Source of the DNA: DAIOEK01 sp963828285
GTDB lineage: Bacteria; Chloroflexota; Anaerolineae; Anaerolineales; Anaerolineaceae
Length of the DNA: 64,000 nucleotides
Reading direction: 5' to 3'
NCBI GenBank assembly: GCA_963828285.1
Contig: CAWHEB010000001.1
Span: forward strand, 1 to 64,000
Below are positions 1 through 10,333 of the stretch, in pieces. The position numbers and the translations under genes were made by a program. The notes under the pieces were generated by a model, which did not search any database, was not told the origin of the DNA, and worked only from the letters and a program-made list of their open reading frames with translations. How positions within the stretch are numbered: position 1 is the stretch's first letter; each line of letters opens with the position of its first letter.

Positions 1-402
1 ATTCCCAGGTAACTTGATAAGAAGGGGCAATGGTAGCTGCAATCAGTTTTCCTAATAAACTGCCAATCTTCCAGAGGTGTATTGAGAAGGGTTCGATCGA
101 TCCTCGTTCCTTTTCTCCAGCAAAAGATTCAGGGCAATAACAAGGGGAAAGATAGTATCGGGAAGAAACCAACGATCATGAAACGGGAAATGGATAATAC
201 GTTCTGCTACCAGCGTTGCACCGTATTTCAACGAAACTCAAGTGCTTGTTGGGCGGTAAAATTCATCAGGAATGGGAAAAAAACCGTCAAACCTAGGATC
301 GGGAAGATGATACGCCAGATCCCTCAACCATATCGCGGACTTCACGTCTGGCGATAAATAGGGCAGGTTGTAATTTGGCAGCCAGATAAGACTATTTTCC
401 AC
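1..402 (-). pseudogene. ABC-2 type permease (NatB-like), partial and frameshifted
   Basis: Membrane subunit of a Na+/drug-type ABC exporter. Translating the minus strand in alternating frames gives the family hallmarks in order: IARREVRDM, RIIFPILGLTVFFPFLMNF, KYGATLVAERIIHFPF, and FAGEKERGSIEPLLNTPLEDW, the cytoplasmic loop typical of ABC-2 permeases. No frame is open for more than about 90 bases, and at least five frame changes are needed. A GTG at 402 is the likely start, directly after the ATPase gene. The gene runs off the window start. Because the protein-level motifs are intact, I read the frameshifts as sequence errors, not decay. Confidence 0.6.
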
Positions 403-1291
403 GGGTCACCGTTTCGTAGGTAGATGTCTTCGAGGCTTTGTTTTTGTTCTTCAATTGTTCTTACAGGAATTCCGGTTACACACGGTTAATAGTAATGGAT
501 TGGTTTTATCCGATCAGGATCTGGAATTTGTTCGATTATCTCCAGAACCTGTGATGTTCACGCCGGGCAGCGTGGATGGGAATTTCCATCAATGATGGGA
601 AAATCGGATCTCGAATTCGGGTTTACCCTCCAGTTCCTGTGCAATGCATCCAGCCGGTCGTTCAGTATGATCCTTCCAGTTTGAATAATGGCAACATCAT
701 CGGCTAGATTCTTCAGCCTCTTTCAGGTTGGGTACACAGAATGATTGTTCTTTCACTGCTTCGTAGTCCTTTTATGGCATCACGTACAATACTGGCGCTT
801 TCAGGGTCCATCGCTGAGGTTGGTTCAAGATAGAACTGGTGGTTCATGCAGCAGGGTGCGTACTAAAGCCAATTTTTGCCGCATTCCTTTGCTGTATTCG
901 CCTAATCGTTTTTTTACAGCGTCCGATAATCCGAATTTTTCTAGGAGGGAGAGGATACGCGGTTTGGCTACGATATTCAGGAATCTTACAGTCTACTGAA
1001 AAACAGTACAGATAATCCAGAGCATTCATGCGACCGTACAGTCCGTGGTGCTCAGTAAGAACGCCCACAGCATCGTACTTCATTCGGTGTTCGTCGACAT
1101 TGAATCCGGCGACTTTTGCCCATCCAGCAGTAGGCCGCAGGATGGATGTCAGCATTCGGATGGTAGTTGTTTTGCCCGCACCATTTCGGACAAGGAGGAC
1201 CAAGATCTCACCTTGTTTTGACCTTGAACGAAATCGAATCGACAGCGAGAAAGGTATCGAATTTCTTTGATAATCCTTCTGCTTGAATCAT
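394..1291 (-). pseudogene. ABC transporter ATP-binding protein (NatA-like), frameshifted
   Basis: Nucleotide-binding subunit partnering the permease just downstream. The start ATG at 1291 gives MIQAEGLSKKFDTFLAVDSI. After a frame change comes Walker A (NGAGKTTTIRML), an LTEHHGLYGRM segment, then in other frames the signature region EYSKGMRQKLALVRTLL, a Walker B-like EPTSAMDPESASIV, and the switch region as TIILCT-NLKEAEE. The product would be about 300 aa, normal for NatA/CcmA-type exporters. At least six single-base indels interrupt it. The expected GPNGAGKT reads VRNGAGKT here, another probable base error. Confidence 0.65.
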
Positions 1292-1369
1292 ATAAGGTGA
1301 GATTGACATCTGGATCTGCTATTCAGTTTGGAGTTGGAGTAAGGGAGGTTTCTATGGTCTGTGTAAAAT

Positions 1370-2128
1370 TAAGGAAACGGCTGCACAATCGCTATGATCC
1401 CCATCATCGTTGGATTTATAGACCCCAACGATGAGGGATCCAATCGTAAGAATTCCAGAAGGAACTTCCCAAGCGGGTAAGTATCAAGAGGTGACCAAGG
1501 TATCACCGGTTTAAGCCAATTTTTAAACTTATGACCAACAAAGATCAATATTCCCAAATTAGGAAATTGTAAATTGATTCATACAAGAATAACGGATGGT
1601 AATACGAAACATCCTGATAACCAGGGATCCGATGTGCTTGATCAATAAAAAGCTTCCAGGGGAGATCTGTCGGAGCACCGTAAATTTCCTGGTTTACAAA
1701 ATTTCCCCATCGTCCGATAGCTTGCGCCAACGCCAATCCCGGGCGAGAAAATCGACCCATTGACCAAAACTCAACTTATTCCTTTTTACATACCAATATA
1801 GAGCGGCCACTCCACCGATCACGGCACCTGGAATACCTAGACCGCCATTCCATACCTTCAGCATCTCAAGTGGATGACCAAAATAGTATGCTGTCGTGGA
1901 ACCTTGGGCAACATTTGAATTTGGAGGGGTGAGGATGTGCCAGATCCGGGCGCCAATAATTCCCAAAATAAGCAACCAGGGAAGCATATCCCAGATCAGG
2001 TCAGGGTTTTGACCGGCAGCTTTTGCTTGGCGGGAAGTCAACCAAGCAGCTAATAAGGCTCCGATCATGATGATGATTCCATAGAAATGAATATTTAAGG
2101 GCCCAATTTGTATACCGGATGGGATCAT
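1370..2128 (-). pseudogene. lgt: Prolipoprotein diacylglyceryl transferase, frameshifted
   Basis: Transfers diacylglycerol from phosphatidylglycerol to the lipobox cysteine of prolipoproteins, at the cytoplasmic membrane. The N-terminal 120 residues are open: IHFYGIIIMIGALLAAW, then GARIWHIL and WNGGLGIPGAVIGG. The next frame carries the Lgt signature GRWGNFVNQEIYG with the catalytic-region arginine, and YYHPLFLYESIYN. A third frame carries the C-terminal part. So at least two indels, at about 1740 and 1550, split an otherwise complete gene. Its substrates include the lipoproteins encoded at 41857-45794, and lspA is at 12292. Confidence 0.8.
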
Positions 2129-2164
2129 TTTGCCTCAATTTGATACTAACATAGAATGCTTGGT

Positions 2165-2802
2165 TTACTTTCTGGGTGTATAGAAGAGCATCTTCTTCTG
2201 TTCAGCAGCTTGTTGACGGACCTTTAAAATTCGCTGAAGAGCAGTGAAGTTCGCGAAAATAGCGATGATCCAGACCGCCAGCCAGGGGATATTGAAAAGC
2301 AGAGCTGGAGCTAGTACCAAATAACGTTCAACCCGGGACAATAACCCGACTTTCGCAGTAAATCCGAGCGCTTCTGCTCTTGCTTTTACGTACGAAACCA
2401 TCACAGACCCTGCCGCGGCGAGGTAGACCAATCCACAATAAAGCCATTCACCTGATTGCAGGTAATAAGCTAACAAACCTGCAGGATCACAATTCTTAAT
2501 AACGATCGGTAACCGAATCAACGAAGGCCCCGAATTCAGTAGAATCACCACGCAGGCGAGCCATGGATCCATCCAGAGCGTCAACCGGTCCCATCAACAG
2601 GACGATCAAACCGCCAAGCGGGATTTTACCAGTTGCGATCAAGACAGCTCCAATCGTGTTACCCAAGAGACCCAATAATGTAATTGTGTTCGGGAGTATT
2701 CCAATTTTGTTGATCGCGCCGGCAGCTGTATCAAGAACGCCCTTAAAAGGTTCTCAGAAATCTTTCAAGACTGAATTGTTCAGATTTAGTATTTTGGGTC
2801 AC
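2165..2802 (-). pseudogene. CDP-alcohol phosphatidyltransferase (PgsA/PIP synthase-like), frameshifted
   Basis: Membrane enzyme that moves a phosphatidyl group from CDP-diacylglycerol to an alcohol, as in phosphatidylglycerol or phosphatidylinositol phosphate synthesis. The family motif D-G-x2-A-R-x8-G-x3-D-x3-D is readable as LDGSMARLRGDSTEFG followed by AFVDSVTDR, just before a frame break near 2515. The C-terminal part (VMVSYVKARAEALG, then LLSRVERYLVLAPALL) is open from 2584 to 2165. Upstream frames give GINKIG-like and LLGLLGNTIGAVLIATGKIP segments. A GTG at 2802 with AGGA upstream is the likely start. The substrate alcohol cannot be decided from sequence. About three indels. Confidence 0.65.
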
Positions 2803-2873
2803 GGAGTAATCCTATAAGTTTAGATTCGTCTAATGGTACATTGCACCTGATAACCTGTCAAGCTCAATTACGT

Positions 2874-5195
2874 CTATTCGATCTCTTCCAGATCTTCTTC
2901 TGTTTCAATTAATAATTCCCTTTCGCGGTTGCCGCCTGTTGGAGGGCTAATGATACCCATATCTTCAAGCTCATCGATCAAAGAAGCTGCCCGAGGATAT
3001 CCGATCCTGAGACGCCGTTGGAGCAAAGATGCGCTTGCCTTCCGCGTAAGTTTGATCACATCTATAGCCTGCTTGATCAGGTCATCCGCTCCGCTGGAAT
3101 CTTCTTCAACTATGTTTTCCCAAGGAGAGTTCGTTTCCATCACATCAGGCATTTCTTTTTGCCAGTGAGCAATGATCTTGTCGATCTCTTCATCAGAGAC
3201 CATTACACCCTGTGCGCGAACAGGGGAGCCGACTTCCGGATTAAGGAAAAGCATATCCCCATGGCCGAGTAACGTTTCAGCGCCTGGGCTATCCAAAAAT
3301 CACGCGGGAGTCCATGTTCGAGGCTACAGCAAAAGCCAGACGTGCCGGGAAATTCGCTTTGATCAATCCGGTCACAACATCTGTACTGGGACGTTGCGTG
3401 GCTACGATCAAGTGAATACCTGTGGCGCGAGCCAATTGTGCAAGGCGTACTAGAGCAGGTTCGGTTTGAGTAGGGGCAGTCATCATGAGATCAGCAAGTT
3501 CATCGATAATGACAACGATCCTCGGGAAGGATGCCTCACCTCGTTTTTCCATCTTACGGTTGTATGCTGCGAGATACAATTCAATTCAGAGAATAGTTTA
3601 TAACGATGGTCCATCTCTGCGATGACCCAGCGCAGAACGGATTGTTTCCAACTCCGTTTCCACTTTTCCGAGAATATGCGGTAGCCCATTGAAACGAACA
3701 AGCTCAACCATCTTGGGATCGATCATCACCAACCGAAGATCTTCCGGCGAATTGTTCATCGCCAGACAGGCGGCTATGGATGCAATGCAAACGGATTTAC
3801 CCGAACCTGTAGTACCAGCTATCAACATGTGTGGCATGCGGGAGAGATCCGCTGCGAGAGGTTGACCGGAAACATCTCTACCTAATGCCAAGGCTAGCGG
3901 AGTTCCGATCTTAGTGAACTTCTCGCTTTCCAACAGGGGTTTTAGCCTGACGGTAACCGTACGCACGTTGGGGATTTCTATACCCACATACGATCTTCCA
4001 GGAACTGGGTGCTCAATACGTATTGTCGTAGATGAGAGTGCTAGGGCAAGGTCTCTGTTTAGATTGGAGATCTGATTTACACGAACCTTTTGTTTGGAGG
4101 TATTCCATCCAAGCCGGGTTTTTCTACATAACCAGGTTCAACTGCGAATTGGGTTACTGTTGGTCCGATACGATAACCGATCACCCGGGCAGGAACACCA
4201 AAATCCATCAGTGTCTTTTCTAGTACAGATGCTGCTTGATTGATGGCGATTGATCCATGCGGATGACCTGTTCTTCCATCAGGATATCCAGCGGTGGCAG
4301 CACCGCAGCTCGATTCATTTGATGCGTTGGTTTCGTGCTGACAATCTCCCCGGTCCGTTTATTATGGATCGGCATGGAACCGAGGTTCTGTAATGGTTTT
4401 GGTTTTTCTTTAAAGACGTCGTACTTAATTGGGTTTTGCCAGAGTTCTCGTATCAGGATGGCTTCTCTAAGGGAAATTCTTTTTTGAGGTTATCTCTTCT
4501 TCATTTGGGAACGGTAATACAGTTGTCGCAGGGATAATTGGCTTGTTCAAATTAGTAACTGCACCCGTTTCATTTGTTTACCTTTATTTCTGTGGCAGGC
4601 AGGTCTGAAAGATAGCTCTTCGATTTAAAAATGTTACTGGCACAGACAAGAAAGATGATCAAAACTGCAAACCAGGCGACACCGCCTAAAAATTCACCAA
4701 AAAAACTTCTGAATAGATCCCCAAGTCCCCAACCTAGTAAACCTCCAAAGTTCCCATTTCGCTCAATCCAGATCATATCCGCTCAATGCGGCGAGGAAAG
4801 CCATCAGACTAAACAGCAAGCCTTCAACAACCACAACCTTCCAGAAGAAACTGCCCGGTTGAGCTTTTTTGCGGCGAAGACCGGTGATACCAAGGTATCC
4901 ACAGGAAAGTACCAAAAGGAAAGCACCCCAGCCAAACCATTGCTGCAAAAATTCTGCCCAAGGTGTGAGTAGAGGAGCCGCTTGTTATGCCTAATAATGC
5001 CAGCAAGGAAAGCAGGGAAAATAGCCCCAATACAATACTGAAGACATCCTGCCCGAATTTACCAAAATGAGTCAATACATAGGCGAAGCTATTTAAACCC
5101 CGCTTAAAAGGGCTTGAAAAATCATTCCAAGCCTGTGTCTTCTTGTTTTGGCGGGGAATGGTGTTGGATCTTCTCGTTACTGGTTTTACAGGCAT
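2874..5195 (-). pseudogene. ftsK: FtsK/SpoIIIE DNA translocase, frameshifted
   Basis: Septal DNA pump that clears and segregates chromosome termini. Pieces in order: an N-terminus from ATG 5195 with GGAG just upstream; membrane segments around 5060-4640 (QDVFSIVLGLFSLLSLLAL and WFAVLIIFLVCA); the beta-domain VRTVTVRLKPLLESEKF; Walker A AGTTGSGKSVCIASI; the adjoining LVMIDPKMVELVRFNGLPHI; Walker B VVIIDELADLMM followed by VATQRPSTDVVTGLIKANF; and a C-terminal winged-helix gamma domain (YPRAASLIDELEDMGIISP). The length of about 770 codons is normal for FtsK. At least six frame changes break it. Since the gene is usually essential, these are most likely sequencing errors. Confidence 0.8.
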
Positions 5196-5204
5196 AAACT
5201 CCGA

Positions 5205-6149
5205 TCAACTCTCCAGACACAAACCTATGCGTTTCTTATTCGGATCAATGTGCAAGATTTTCTGACCTGTACACAAAAATCTTTCTTAAGAATTTCCTGC
5301 AGGCTGTGTGTTTCTTCTGGAAAATCGATCGTAGAAATGTGAATTGACCCTTCAACACCCTCTTTTAATCGGGCAAAAGCACCATATTTTGTAACACCAG
5401 AAATCTTAGCTGAGACGATATCCCCGGTATGATAAATAGTATTCAATATCATCCCAGGGATTTTTGGTCAGGCGTTTGTAACTGAGAGCAATACGGCTGT
5501 TTTCCTCGCTCACATTGATAACCACAGTCTCTATACGTTGTCCAACACAGAGAATATCTCCGGGATGATCGACCCGTCCCCAGGATAATTCGGAAACATG
5601 GATCAGTCCCTCAAGTCCACCAAGGTCGACAAAAACTCCGAAATCAGTTACATTGGTGACGGTACCGATAATATTATCCCCGGGTTTGAGATGAGCAAAA
5701 AGGCTTCTACGTTTACCTTCACCAGCTTGAGCTGCTCTTTCAGAGAAAACGACTCTGTCTTCAGAAGGTTCAAATTCAATGATCTTTAGTTCAAGGTCTT
5801 TGCCATGAAAATTGTTCAAGGAAATTGTTCCGTTCGGTCTCATCTCCACTGCAAGGGGCATTGATCAAATGTGAGATCGGTACAAAGCCCTGAACATTTT
5901 TGCCTTGAACAAGCAAACCACCCCGATTATGTCCAACGACGGATAAGGTGATGATACTGTCTTCATCATAGATAACCTTGAGGGTATCCCAATCACTCGT
6001 CTGATTGTGGATATTATGATGTTCCACATGACCGGGAATATAAATTCATCGGTTACCTGACATTCATCAGCTAGGATCGCGTTCCACCAGCCTTCATCTG
6101 GGGGTATGATCCCTTCATTTACCACCCCGTCCCCTACCGTTATCGTCAT
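5205..6149 (-). pseudogene. S1 RNA-binding domain protein (ribosomal protein S1 homolog), frameshifted
   Basis: Multi-S1-domain protein of the RpsA family, about 310 codons. The start ATG at 6149 follows a strong GGAGGGG. Three S1-type OB domains can be read: one around 6010-5880 (VVGHNRGGLLVQGKNVQGFVP), one intact around 5700-5480 (GTVTNVTDFGVFVDLGGLEG, then LIHVSELSW), and one around 5430-5290 (AKISGVTKYGAFARLKEGVE). Two or three frame changes separate them. The C-terminus runs through another indel to a TGA at about 5205, immediately before ftsK. Whether it is the ribosomal S1 or an S1-like RNA-binding factor is open. Confidence 0.7.
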
Positions 6150-6170
6150 GTTCCCCTCCCAAAATTATTC

Positions 6171-8065
6171 TTACTGTATCGTCAATTGCTTTTCCATTTC
6201 CATCATTTCTTTTGCTACTGCTTCAATTGCTACTCTTTGCTTGCGGTATAGATCCGCTTCGGAGACAGCCAAACGGAAGGCGACTTCTCGGACTTTTTTT
6301 CCTTGGATGAATTTCATCTCGAGAATATTGTAAAGCACCCATTCACCAGTAAACTTTCGTTCTCCTGCTGGTTTAACCCTATCGATCGCAGTTTTCAGTA
6401 CGGCGCGTAGTGCATTGGCAGGTGTCTGCGTGCCTTTCTTTGCTTCCTCGCGAACAATATCCAACTGAGCTAATGGACTATCCGATAATTTTGGTCCCCC
6501 CCAGAAGTGTGTTAGCGCATCCTTCACCTGAGTTGCAAGTTCGCTGCTCATCTCAATCCGTTGATCAGCCAGTTCATCCGCGTCAGCAAAGCGAGCTTCA
6601 GCACTTAAGTTTTTGGAATTGCTCAACCTGTGGGTTCAACTCCCTTACAGCATTATATAACTCATTTTGCAATTCTCGATTCTCCAAAGCCTGCAATATC
6701 CTATCGGATAATGCGAATATGACTTGTTTATCTTCAGGGTCCAACTCCTTATCTTTATCTTGTTCCAGACCAATGATCCCAAGTAATCGATGGATTGGAC
6801 CATTTTTAGTTTTTAGTGGGATTAGCATGAAACCATCCCAATGAAAAACGGTTCATTTTGGTTGTGGGACAGGATCAACTTTTCAAAACCCGTTTGGCAG
6901 ATTTAGTTCCCCAGTTGATACGAGGGTGGACAGTGTACCGTTGTCAAAAGAAGCAACAAAAGTCCGTTTAGATCGAAACCGATCGGAAATGGCAGCGATG
7001 ATCGTTTCCAGGTACTGTTTCAAATCGTTTTGGGTTAATAAACGGTCTCCCAGCTCAGTCATCAAGTCAATCTCACCGCGGTCATTTCCGTAAAACAACC
7101 AACGTTCCCAATAAACTGCAAAAACATTGATCGAAAATTCCATACCAAGAATAGAAAAGATCATGGCGACTGGTATGATCTCTGTTGCCTGAATGTCCCA
7201 GACTACTACGGATCTGCGTAAAATCGTTGTAATACCCAGGGTGACGATAGCGGTAATTGGGCCACGCATAATCCATTTGAACAAGCCGCCTTTTAATCAC
7301 CCGATCCGGCCATGTAACACCGAAGAAAGCTATAGCATACGCCATCAATGTGAGCAGGGCACCAGTGAAATACATTACTGATGGCGACTGTGAACCAGAA
7401 AATCAGATTATGGGCTTCAGCCAACTTGGAGCCGAACAAGAGGTAAGGCAAGGATCCCAGAGCTGGAGCCAATGCACCGAGTAGTAAGTAACGAACTCGC
7501 CGGCGAGTGGTTGGGGTTGTAGTTCGTCGGTACGCGCGGATCAAATTATAACCAGGTCGCCAGCATGCTGACTACGTAAAAAATCAAAAAGGAAAGGGTG
7601 ATCAATATCCGCAATAAACCTGCTGCAGGTGACAATGCTGAGAGCAAGGATCCGAGATACCAGGACACAGGCAGGAAAAAAACAAATCCGAACGAAATTA
7701 AAAATGCAAACCGGACAGCCCAGCTGGCGTTTACCACGGCTGGGTTTTCCGGTCGTAGCCAGTAACGCATCCGAGAAATATATAAAAGAAGGAGGTAAAA
7801 AGACTAATCCAAACCATTGGATACGCAGCCAAAAATCAGATTTCTGATTGGAGTTCTGATGAACTTCCGAGAGCATCAGCAGAAAATATTACCAATACAC
7901 ACACCAGGATCAGTATGAACGATCTGGTTATTCTATCTTTTAGGTTAAAACTGGACGCAAACAGAAAATCAGGGAGAAAGCATTAATGGCGATACCCGCA
8001 GCCAGGATCTGGCTGATGGTCCGAAAAGCTACCATTAATCCATCTAAAACCTGATTGAATTGCAT
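6171..8065 (-). pseudogene. Membrane-bound GAF/HTH sensor protein, frameshifted
   Basis: The likely start is ATG 8065, nine bases after the stop of the GNAT gene. Read across frames, the N-terminal half is hydrophobic with several membrane segments (FLISFGFVFFLPVSWYLGSL; ITLSFLIFYVVSMLATWL; a further group around 7500-7150). Then comes ERWLFYGNDRGEIDLMTELG followed by a GAF-like domain (TIIAAISDRFRSKRTFVASF). The C-terminal 150 residues (6626-6171) are open and end in a helix-turn-helix-like stretch, KKVREVAFRLAVSEADLYRK, resembling sigma-70 region 4. No kinase core is visible. About five indels. Function inferred: one-component sensing coupled to transcription. Confidence 0.5.
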
Positions 8066-8074
8066 GGCTCCCTG

Positions 8075-8614
8075 CTAGATCAAATAATGAGAAAAGAAAA
8101 GAGCAATATCCTGGTTTGAATAAAAATGGTCGTTATACCCACAAAAATCGTATCCCATCTTTCTGAATAAACTGATCGCTGGAAGGTTTTTTGATTGCAT
8201 ATCCACGATCATCCGCCTTAGACCGTGCGTGACCACCCAATCTTCGCCAGCCATGATCAATCCAGTAGCGACACCCTGTTTTCGGATGCCAGGTTTGACA
8301 GCAAGATCTGTAATCCATCCAGAAAGTGGGGCGAGGTCTGTAGAAATACTAATGTAAGCGGCGGGTTGATCATCCACGATGGCAACCAAGAGTGCGTCGC
8401 GATGGATCCAATCCTTGAACAGGAGTTTTGTCGACCTGGGATATTCAACTTTGACTGAACGAGGAAGCCGATTTTCGCGAAAATTCACGCCGATATATCT
8501 TTCATCAGAAACAATATCCAACTGCCAGACTCTATCCGTATGGTAGCTGTGATCGATCTCCATAATCTTAGGGATATCTTCAAGGACAGCGGAGCGAACT
8601 TCGATTTTTGGCAT
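8075..8614 (-). CDS. GNAT family N-acetyltransferase
   Basis: Acetyl-CoA-dependent N-acyltransferase of the GCN5 superfamily. The acetyl-CoA-binding motif A is clear, LAVKPGIRKQGVATGLI, followed by the typical C-terminal strand pair with NLPAISLFRKMGYDFCGYND. I chose ATG 8614 (MPKIEVRSAV) because TTAGGTG lies five bases upstream; an in-frame upstream start at 8635 would overlap the preceding gene by 17 bp. About 179 aa, normal for the family. It sits between the Ig-like membrane protein (stop at 8619) and the GAF/HTH sensor (start 8065), so the three are probably cotranscribed. Substrate unknown. Confidence 0.8.
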   Translation of the reverse strand: MPKIEVRSAVLEDIPKIMEIDHSYHTDRVWQLDIVSDERYIGVNFRENRLPRSVKVEYPRSTKLLFKDWIHRDALLVAIVDDQPAAYISISTDLAPLSGWITDLAVKPGIRKQGVATGLIMAGEDWVVTHGLRRMIVDMQSKNLPAISLFRKMGYDFCGYNDHFYSNQDIALFFSHYLI

Positions 8615-8618
8615 TTTT

Positions 8619-9305
8619 TCACCTAACGGGGACAACTTTGACGTTTAATAGACACGGAGGAAATGCCTCCGCTTGATGGTTGGTAACCACCAATCGTAAA
8701 GAATAATCACCTGATGGAAGTATGGATGTGTCCCAATCCCCCAATTTTTCGTTTATTACGATATTTGTTCCTGCTTGAATTGTATTCCAATTGAGATTAT
8801 CCTGCGAATACTCATATTTATAAAAACCAAAATCAGGGATATTAACTGTACCTTTTAGCATCACAGTTCCGGATATTTCACTACCGGATGCAGGTTCCGA
8901 CCATTCCAACTTACCGGGGATACAGCCACCACCCGGACTTCCACCCGCACTGAACTCAATAGTAGTTTGCGGGATGATTTCACCACCAAGAGGAAGGGAT
9001 CCAGCGGGAGTCATTGTGGATTGAAGGTTTAATGTTGGCGTCGGCAGGAGTGCAAGGGAAGGCACAACTACGCTAGCATAGGTGACGAAAACAAATTCAC
9101 TGATTCCTAGTAGAAAAAGGACGGTTAATGCCCCGATCGATCCGCTAAGTTTTCCACGGGCTTTATTCTTTTCCAGCCCGAAAAGGCAATTTCTGTACTC
9201 ATGAATAGCAAGAAAAAGCATACGGAGATAATAAACTCCCAAAATGCTTAATATGACGTAGATCCAGGGTTCAGCTGGTTTTAAAAACCGAAAAATATCT
9301 ACCAT
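8619..9305 (-). CDS. Membrane protein with C-terminal Ig-like extracellular domain
   Basis: 228 aa. There are two hydrophobic segments, about residues 12-33 and 55-90, then a Pro/Thr/Gly-rich linker and a C-terminal beta-rich domain of about 90 residues that opens with a WSEPASGSEISGTVMLKGTV stretch and ends with DWDTSILPSGDYSLRLVVT. The W-D-T-x5-G-x-Y-x-L-R-L motif is typical of Ig/Fn3-like 'modulator' domains on secreted Chloroflexi proteins, and recurs in the protein at 53192-53788. It lies downstream of the nucleoside phosphorylase gene and just before a GNAT gene. No enzymatic motif is visible; function unknown. Confidence 0.65.
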   Translation of the reverse strand: MVDIFRFLKPAEPWIYVILSILGVYYLRMLFLAIHEYRNCLFGLEKNKARGKLSGSIGALTVLFLLGISEFVFVTYASVVVPSLALLPTPTLNLQSTMTPAGSLPLGGEIIPQTTIEFSAGGSPGGGCIPGKLEWSEPASGSEISGTVMLKGTVNIPDFGFYKYEYSQDNLNWNTIQAGTNIVINEKLGDWDTSILPSGDYSLRLVVTNHQAEAFPPCLLNVKVVPVR

Positions 9306-9365
9306 TGTTGCAAACGACCAAATACCTTTACCAATTTATGGCAACTTGTTATATCTTAAAACACT

Positions 9366-10202
9366 TTACAACGATTTTAAAACCTCGCGGACGATCATCT
9401 CAAGTTTAGGCACGATCACATTTCCAGCTTCAAGCACTTCTTCATGGGTTGTTAGGGTGTTACCGTCCAGATTCGCTTTGTTACTAATACCAGAGATACC
9501 CAAAACACGAGTTCCACCATGACGGGCTATGATCACTTCCGGGACTGTGGACATACCCACAGCGTCAGCACCGATGCCCCTTAAGAATCGGAGATCTGCT
9601 GGAGTTTCAAAAGATGGTCCTGCCAGACAAATGTAGACTCCTTCATGAATATTGATCTTCTTATTTACTGCGATATTTCGTGCAAGTTCAATCAATCCAC
9701 GGTCGTAAGCCTGACTCATATCCGGGAAACGTAGACCAAACTCTTCCATGTTAGGTCCGCGCAAGGGATTCAAACCAGCCATCCCAATCATGGCGATATG
9801 ATCTGTGATCAACATCAGATCTCCCGGCGAGTAGTCAGGATTTATCGCCCCGGCGGCATTGGTCACAATGAGATTGGGAATTCCCAATCGCTGCATCACC
9901 CTGATAGGGAGGGTGACCTGATCCATGGGATAACCTTCATAATAATGTACACGGCCTTGCAGGAAGAGAACATATTGACCTTCGAGATTGCCGAAGACAA
10001 GTTTACCCTCGTGTCCCAATACTGTTGATACAGGCCATCCAGGGAGTTCGCTGCTTTTAATGATGATCGGGTTTTCTACACGGTCAGCCAGACTGCCCAA
10101 TCCTGAGCCCAGAATCATCATAACTTTGGGAACATAAGGAACCAGTTTTTTGATCTGTTCAGTAATCTTGTCGATCTCTTGCAAGGTGATGAATTTATCC
10201 AT
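9366..10202 (-). CDS. punA: Purine-nucleoside phosphorylase
   Basis: Cytosolic enzyme that splits purine (deoxy)nucleosides with phosphate to the free base and (deoxy)ribose-1-phosphate for salvage. 278 aa, the length of the trimeric PNP class. Visible motifs: MMILGSGLGSLADRVENP (phosphate loop), LQGRVHYYEGYPM, VTNAAGAINPDYSPGDLMLI, GVYICLAGPSFETPAD and DAVGMSTVPEVIIARHGG (purine site), then ISNKANL with the base-contacting Asn. ATG 10202 has GGAG nine bases upstream. A related phosphorylase acting on methylthioadenosine is at 23235. It probably has its own promoter near 10292. Confidence 0.92.
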   Translation of the reverse strand: MDKFITLQEIDKITEQIKKLVPYVPKVMMILGSGLGSLADRVENPIIIKSSELPGWPVSTVLGHEGKLVFGNLEGQYVLFLQGRVHYYEGYPMDQVTLPIRVMQRLGIPNLIVTNAAGAINPDYSPGDLMLITDHIAMIGMAGLNPLRGPNMEEFGLRFPDMSQAYDRGLIELARNIAVNKKINIHEGVYICLAGPSFETPADLRFLRGIGADAVGMSTVPEVIIARHGGTRVLGISGISNKANLDGNTLTTHEEVLEAGNVIVPKLEMIVREVLKSL

Positions 10203-10291
10203 TGGATATCAACTCCATGTGCATTTGATTGTTTAGACAGAAATACCTCCAATATCCCGTTATACTACAGGAAGAGGAGATGACACCTCAT

Positions 10292-10297
10292 ATTATA
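10292..10297 (-). promoter_or_regulatory. Candidate extended -10 promoter for the nucleoside phosphorylase gene
   Basis: On the minus strand the sequence reads TGCTATAAT, a perfect -10 hexamer with the TGn extension. It is about 95 bases upstream of the PNP start, in the gap after the threonine aldolase gene. No good -35 is visible, as expected for extended -10 promoters. Confidence 0.4.
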
Positions 10298-10333
10298 GCA
10301 AATGAATGAAAGCTATGCTGAACGCGGCGAATT

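Noticed and set aside
2820..2870. tRNA-like TTCGTCTAATGGTA sequence
   Set aside because: It resembles a Gln/Glu tRNA D-arm start, but no acceptor stem, anticodon arm or T-arm could be paired around it.
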